A DNA stretch of 64,000 nt, taken from Guyanagaster necrorhizus. Its lineage: Eukaryota > Basidiomycota > Agaricomycetes > Agaricales > Physalacriaceae. Location: positions 134,655-198,654 of the forward strand of contig NW_025064913.1 in the NCBI RefSeq assembly GCF_019112545.1, in the 5' to 3' direction. How positions within the stretch are numbered: position 1 is the first letter of the stretch; each line of letters opens with the position of its first letter. Below are positions 59,182 through 64,000 of this stretch, piece by piece. The position numbers and the translations under genes are program-made. The notes beneath the pieces were generated by a model. The model did no database searches, was not told where the DNA came from, and saw nothing but the letters and a program-made list of their open reading frames with translations.

Positions 59182-60248
59182 ATGTCTGGCCAATTGATTA
59201 CATCTCCCGATGGTACTCGCATTTGGGCTGATGCTACAGGCACCCCAGGAAAGCCTCCCGTCGTCTTCATTCACGGTTTTCTTGGCTCAGGCCTGAACTG
59301 GATTAAGCAGTTCAATGACAAGCTATTATTGGACAAGTTGTATATGGTACGGGTTTCCCCCCCATGTTAGCATGGTTTTTAACATCGATACTTCCAGATC
59401 AAATACGAGGTGATCCAAAACCACGCTTCCTCGGGGTATTCCTTTTATTCCTTCAAATAGACTCGTGGACACGGTCGTAGCGACCAGCCGGAATCAGAGG
59501 ACGCCTACGCTTCTGCCAAACACGCGGAAGACTTCCAGGCAGTGTGCGCCGCTTTCGATGTCACGAAACCGGTTATAGTAAGCTGGTGCGAAACTTTACT
59601 CTGTCCTTTCCCGTTGTTAATCTTAAAATCTCGAACCTAGGTCGCTTGGGGGTGTCGTCGTACCCGAAATCCTGTCTCGATACGGCACGCACCCCGTTCC
59701 AGTGGCTGGGCATGTCATGCTCAACGCCTTACCCTGGATTTCTATGTCGCGGGAGATCGCCAAACCCTATAACGCTACCATCATCTCTTCGATCCGGTCT
59801 CCCCATACCACCGAATTCCATAATGCGCTGAAAGAATTTATCGGGGCTTTTGTCGCTCCTGGAAATTCAGTTTCTTTCGAAGATCAATGCGCGTGGATAG
59901 GCAGTGCAGCGGGCATGGTGAGTTTGATTGGCGCCAAGTTTCTGATCGTAAAAGGCTAACTGAAGGGCAAAGAATATTGCTGCACGGACATTTTCGCTCT
60001 CACGGGAGCAAGATGAAACTGCCTTGCTCTCTGTTGCTAATGAGTTGCCGATACTCTGTATCCAAGGTACAGAAGACGTGCTGGTAGATGTGGAGAAACA
60101 TGAAGAGTTTATGAAGAAACATTTTGGAAACAATTTGGACTATCGACGACTTCCCGGAGCGGGCCATGCGCCTTTCTATGAGTTCCCTGAAGTTGTGAAC
60201 CCAATGATTATACACTTTGCTGAACGCATGTATGATAGCGCGTACTAG
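59182..60248 (+). CDS. Alpha/beta hydrolase (single-domain, cytosolic)
   Basis: Five exons with consistent phases: 59182-59346, 59398-59409 (only 12 nt), 59461-59585, 59641-59917 and 59973-60248, giving 284 aa. PPVVFIHGFLGSGLNW carries the oxyanion HG motif, and IKYETRGHGRSD is the conserved strand with RGHGRS. The nucleophile elbow is VSWSLGG with Ser102. IQGTEDVLVD supplies Asp228 and LPGAGHAPFYEFPE supplies His258, so the catalytic triad is complete. No signal peptide or anchor is visible. It belongs to the broad fungal esterase/epoxide-hydrolase-like group; the substrate is unknown. The elbow reads S-x-S-x-G rather than G-x-S-x-G, which is allowed but less common. The micro-exon is needed to restore the RGHG strand. 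Confidence 0.87.
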
Positions 60249-61762
60249 GATGTATTCTTTCTGACACTTGATATATCTGATAGCCTAAGAGTTGCTAGAC
60301 TCCTTGAAGTTTTAGTTAAGATGGTTGACTATAATAAGCTAATAAGAGTCATTTTCCTGGGGCTAGGTCTAGAGAAGCTGCCACTCAGGACTTCTCAATG
60401 GAGGAAGCTAGCGCGATGGTAAGAGTTGAACAATGCATGCGGAACCCTAACCTTAGGACATTCTTACCGCCTTCTCCCGCTTACCATCAAGATATGACGA
60501 TCATACTTCTACTAGTGTTCTACTAGGCTCTACTGTGCTACTCAGACGCCAGATTAGTCCAGCTCTTCCTTGTCAGCAGACTGATATTAATCGTTTGATA
60601 TGCATCTCAATCTCAAAATTTTTTATCAGTACTGACTCGGAGGTCCTTGCGGCAGTATCCACAAGGGGACCAGAGGCATGTAATGCGATCTCCTCTAGGA
60701 AATGGCCCAAACGGTACTTTGTTGTTTCCACGGTCTTCGCTACGCCGCAGACAGCAAGAACGTACTCACGGTCTTAGCGGTACCGGCAAGTTTCCATTGT
60801 TTTGTCTGCGGAACAAGGAGTCTGGAGCACTGGATTTCTTGTTTGAATTTTCTTCGAGGTGCGTACCCTTGTCTTTTCGATGAGCTTTGTATTAACATGC
60901 ACCCGATTACTACCAGTCATCTGAATGCGGTTCTTGTTGACATGAATCAGATACCGGAACCCACTTTCCGTGTGGCTTTCTGTGCCAGTCCTTCGCTCTA
61001 CAGCTTCCCGACGAGTGTAAATTGGCGTGAATTTGTCATTGCCTGTACCTCGTGCTATCTCCACTTTTCGGGATCTCCTAGCCTCGTGCCCCTTCGAAGG
61101 TAGTTGGTTTATATGGGTCCTGCAACGTGTTTTCCGCGAGGCATCACGGTCAGGTGAGCGCTTCGGTATCTTTGTTCTAATGGAGTTCATCTGAAAAAAT
61201 TTTCGTCTCTGGCCAGGGTAAGCCATATCTATGGTTCCCTCCTTCCCAATATCTGCATACTTAGTCTGTCTTGTGGCGGGCAAGGATACCTGTCCCTAGT
61301 CAAGGGGTACCACTAGCGCTCCTCCCGCGGTGAATAGAGATTCGGATATTCTTACACCTATTCTCAAATTATTCCGTCTTCCTTCCGCGAACTCCTATGT
61401 GCTTCGCTTCTTACATTTGGCAGGGGTGAGATTTGATTGCGCGCGCCTGTGGGAAAGCAGTTCCGTAGCTATACCGTCCGCCTTGGGCTGCATTAGCATC
61501 ACGGATTGCGGTGGCCGACGAACACAGAACATGTACGTCAGATGTCATCTGCTGCCGGAGCACTGCGCTAACCAGGCTGTGTAGATGATACAGTGTGTAT
61601 CTTCGCCTGCATGTTCCTTTTTGGGACGTCCGGTCGAGCTGTGCTCTAGGCGGACACTGCTTACAAAATCACATTAGTACGCGTCAACAACGAAATTCAG
61701 TGCTATTTAAAGCTTCGAGTCAGTAAACTCTTTCTTCATTCCCCCCGCTTTCCTGACCTACC
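60249..61762. other. Intergenic, promoter of DUF6699-like gene C at the right
   Basis: A plus-strand frame at 60702-61103 (133 aa, NQIPEPTFRVAFCASPS) is unassigned. A TATA-like ctatttaaag lies at 61703-61712, about 50 bp upstream of the next gene. Nothing else seen. Confidence 0.4.
61703..61712 (+). promoter_or_regulatory. TATA-like element of DUF6699-like gene C
   Basis: ctatttaaag, 51-60 bp before the ATG at 61763, followed by a pyrimidine-rich leader typical of fungal promoters. Confidence 0.4.
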
Positions 61763-62431
61763 ATGCCCGTCAAACAGGTGCGATTCGCCCTCGATCAAAC
61801 CCACAAGGTGCCCTCAACACCTTCTCCTGCCAAAACCTCGTCGACATTGCCCTCGTCGAGAGGGTCCTCGTCGCGACAAGAGTCGCGTCTTCCAGGGCCG
61901 ACTCCTTACACACTTCCCAGACCCAAAGTTCGGGTCATTCCACAAGTGCATTCACTACTCATGGTCGCGAAGCCCCCTGCAATCAACTACGACCTCACGA
62001 ATCACCCCTCCACCATAACCACGCCCTATTCCACCCTTTCTTTCAGACCCAATTCACTCTCTGAGCCCGCCATCTCCCCTCCCATTTCCCACCTAACGCT
62101 CACATCCCCCCACCTCCCTTGGCGAATCTCTGTCCGTCCATTGCTCAACGGCGCCTATGTCACCGTCTCTGATGTTCTTCACGCGATGTACAATGGGCTC
62201 CGGGAGAACATCTCTCCCGCCGAGTTCTACGGATTGCCCTCGAAGACGGAGATTCGGAGGGTAACGGACGCGTATGAACAGCGATACCGGCGCATAAAGA
62301 GCCGGAGCGGGTCGTATGAGGAGAAGAAGGCTGGTGTTAAGCGGGTCGACTTTTTCATGGGGCGGACGAGATTTGCTGGGCTTTCGCCTAGCTCCAAAGG
62401 CCCTGATGTCTGGGTTATGAACATCCTGTGA
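61763..62431 (+). CDS. DUF6699 family protein C
   Basis: Single exon, 222 aa, and the clearest of the three. After a Ser/Pro-rich N-terminus (to about residue 50), the domain runs VIPQVHSLLMVAKPPAINYD, then PPISHLTLTSPHLPWRISVR, then GAYVTVSDVLHAMYNGLREN, EFYGLPS, a TDAYEQRYRR block, GVKRVDFFMGRTRFAGLSPS and a closing DVWVMNIL. These match the DUF6699 layout as I recall it: a HPLL start, W-x-I-x-V, VTVxDVLxxIxxxLR, AYxxR, GVxRVDxLxxxxxFxGL and a final W. Such proteins occur in many copies in Agaricomycetes and have no known function. The ATG at 61763 is the first of the frame and sits after a TATA-like box. Confidence 0.8.
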   Translation: MPVKQVRFALDQTHKVPSTPSPAKTSSTLPSSRGSSSRQESRLPGPTPYTLPRPKVRVIPQVHSLLMVAKPPAINYDLTNHPSTITTPYSTLSFRPNSLSEPAISPPISHLTLTSPHLPWRISVRPLLNGAYVTVSDVLHAMYNGLRENISPAEFYGLPSKTEIRRVTDAYEQRYRRIKSRSGSYEEKKAGVKRVDFFMGRTRFAGLSPSSKGPDVWVMNIL

Positions 62432-63402
62432 TTGGGATGTCGCCCTCGAACATTTTCGTTTTTACATTCCTCCAAAAGCTCACGCATCGGATACCGTACT
62501 TTATTTTTCTCCCAGTCATTGCGCAATAGTTAATTTATACCGACAATTGTTTATGCATCACTTTGTAGCACAGTCATCGTCTCTCTGCCTTGTCTCATGA
62601 CCTACGTACTTACGTTGCTTCCATTATGCCAACTATATGATTTATGACCTTCCGATTGGCTGTATCTGCCATGGACCCTGCAGATCTTCGGCGTCCAGGT
62701 CCAAGGATCCTTGTCTTCGCACATCAAATGACTGCATGGCTGTACCGATTGGCCCGGTGCATCGGGACACAAACTAATGGGAGTAGCAAGATGAAACAAA
62801 CAAAAGCGGAAGGCCGTGCGCTACAGTCATGTCAAACTCGGATCTCGAACGTCATCACTTGTGTTCGCCCGAGTTCATATCGGATTCCAAAACTCAGTGT
62901 AATTTGTAACCTGGCCAACTGCTATTGGGACCAAGACGAATAGCGAAAGAGCAGTGGAGGTGAACCACAGACACCCTCTGTGGAAATAGAGAGGCAAAGG
63001 AGTTTGTTCGTGTTGACCTTCCTTAGTTCCGACGTACATTTTGGTGTTGCTCGAGCATCCTTCTCCAGAGCCTGGAGGCCTTCATTACCTGCCTATACAC
63101 TCTCGACGTCCTGCGGCTAGAAGAACTAGATGGATCTTGGAGCAACGAATCATTCTAGTTACGCTCAAGAACACGGAGCGCAGGGGATGGTAGCACCGAA
63201 AAGCAAAGCATAAATGACGCTATTGTTTCAGAGCCCATCAACTTTCACGAGGGCCAACGATGCCGAAAGTATGAGGAAGTCCGCAGCACGGCTACATCAT
63301 ATGCAGAGGAGAGAACAGGATACTATCTGTAAAGCGAGATGAGCTTCGGATCAACAAACAGTGCAGATATCAATCCCACCCTTCAGAAAAGTCTCTGTTA
63401 TC
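62432..63402. other. Intergenic, no gene recognised
   Basis: 3' side of the DUF6699-like gene on the left. No exon or RNA gene recognised. gcaccgaaaagca near 63195 recurs near 63778, hinting at a local duplication that also involves the two C-terminal exons at the edge. Confidence 0.4.
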
Positions 63403-63510
63403 CTAACCCGATTTCTTCGGCAACTCTTCATTCAGCCTCCGAATGACTGCAAGCTGATACGCGGCAAGGTCAGGAAGCGACAGAGCTTGCTGCTGCATGA
63501 ACGCTAACGT
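63403..63510 (-). CDS. Last-exon fragment, paralogue of the gene at the right edge
   Basis: After a good acceptor (ctttctttcag), the minus frame reads TLAFMQQQALSLPDLAAYQL, then AVIRRLNEELPKKSG and stop. The last part matches the ending at 63954-64000 (NEEL followed by a basic tail). No upstream exons could be assigned between the two, so this is either the 3' end of a tandem duplicate or a leftover exon. The helical character is clear; the family is not recognised. Confidence 0.45.
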   Translation of the reverse strand, partial: TLAFMQQQALSLPDLAAYQLAVIRRLNEELPKKSG

Positions 63511-63953
63511 CTGAAAGAAAGACAGGTCCCAGAGCTACACTGAGACACAACTATCGCCCACCAAAGACGCACATGGAGACTGATACATGTCAACCCAATA
63601 TTGGTGGCATCGAAGAGACGAGCATGGCAACGTAATATCAGTTTATCCGGTATTATCGGACACAGAAGTCTCTCCCCGTCATGTAAGGTCTCGACGTTGG
63701 CCAAAATTTAAACGCGTACGGGGACGACTGCTATCCAAGCAGCGACGGAGAGAATCAAGGATATTAACGAAGGTCGGCACCGAAAAGCACAGCACTGGTG
63801 TCACCGATCTTGATATATGACTTTCGAAGGACCCGGATTTACGCAGCACCGCAATAAAATTTCTGTGGCTCCGCAGCGATCACATAGAACATATTTTGTC
63901 TATCAAAGGACGTCAGCATCAATCAACGCAAACTGTATCCACCGATCTCACCC

Positions 63954-64000
63954 TTAGGCAAACAACAGCCTCCGCTTCCTCTCCGCCAGCTCTTCATTCA
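63954..64000 (-). CDS. 3' end of a gene that continues past the window
   Basis: The minus frame runs NEELAERKRRLLFA to the TAA at 63954-63956, with the rest beyond base 64000. The NEEL start and the surrounding codons match the fragment at 63403-63510. Too short for a family call. Confidence 0.45.
   Translation of the reverse strand, partial: NEELAERKRRLLFA

Noticed and set aside
1..64000. CRISPR arrays, prokaryotic operons, rRNA genes, LTR retrotransposon ends
   Set aside because: None seen. Repeats are few, diverged and not regularly spaced, and all recognised genes are eukaryotic with spliceosomal introns.

Overview
The window is nuclear DNA from a filamentous fungus, most likely an Agaricomycete (mushroom-forming basidiomycete). 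The evidence is intron-dense genes with short introns (about 44-94 nt, GT...AG), intron-containing eukaryotic tRNA genes, a basidiomycete-type F-box gene, fungal HMG-box, P450 and HAD proteins, and three genes that look like the DUF6699 family, which to my knowledge is mostly known from Agaricomycetes. No bacterial, phage or CRISPR features are visible.

Layout. 0-5 kb: an F-box/leucine-rich-type gene (minus) and, 2.2 kb away, a broken second copy of its 3' end. 5-8.5 kb: no gene seen. 8.5-15 kb: copy A of a large, decayed inverted duplication. 15-16.8 kb: purine-rich, internally repeated DNA. 16.8-18.2 kb: BUB3 (7 exons, plus). 19.3-20.7 kb: an HMG-box transcription factor (minus), convergent with BUB3. 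20.7-29.9 kb: no intact gene; it contains a third, partial copy of the duplicated block near 22.7-23.9 kb. 29.9-36.1 kb: copy B of the duplication, inverted relative to copy A, so the BUB3/HMG pair sits between two inverted arms. 38.6-40.3 kb: a secreted, probably GPI-anchored alpha/beta hydrolase (9 exons, minus). 41.7 kb: tRNA-Ala(UGC) with an intron. 43.1-45.1 kb: an intact cytochrome P450 (10 exons, minus). 47.1-47.6 kb: a possible pogo-type transposase remnant and a hairpin. 48.0-49.1 kb: a HAD-superfamily phosphatase (8 exons, plus). 50.0 kb: tRNA-Phe(GAA) with an intron (minus). 50.6-62.4 kb: three divergent DUF6699-like genes with a cytosolic alpha/beta hydrolase (5 exons) between the second and third, plus a small spliced ORF at 52.5 kb. 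At the right edge, two similar C-terminal exons on the minus strand indicate a duplicated gene running out of the window.

The housekeeping genes (BUB3, the tRNAs, the phosphatase) have clean, phase-consistent splice models. Much of the remaining DNA looks like duplicated and decaying genic sequence. I see no obvious single biosynthetic cluster: the P450, the two hydrolases and the phosphatase are each plausible metabolic enzymes, but nothing ties them together. The most notable structure is the ~6 kb inverted duplication flanking ~15 kb with BUB3 and the HMG-box gene. All similarity statements between repeats are by eye, not by alignment software.
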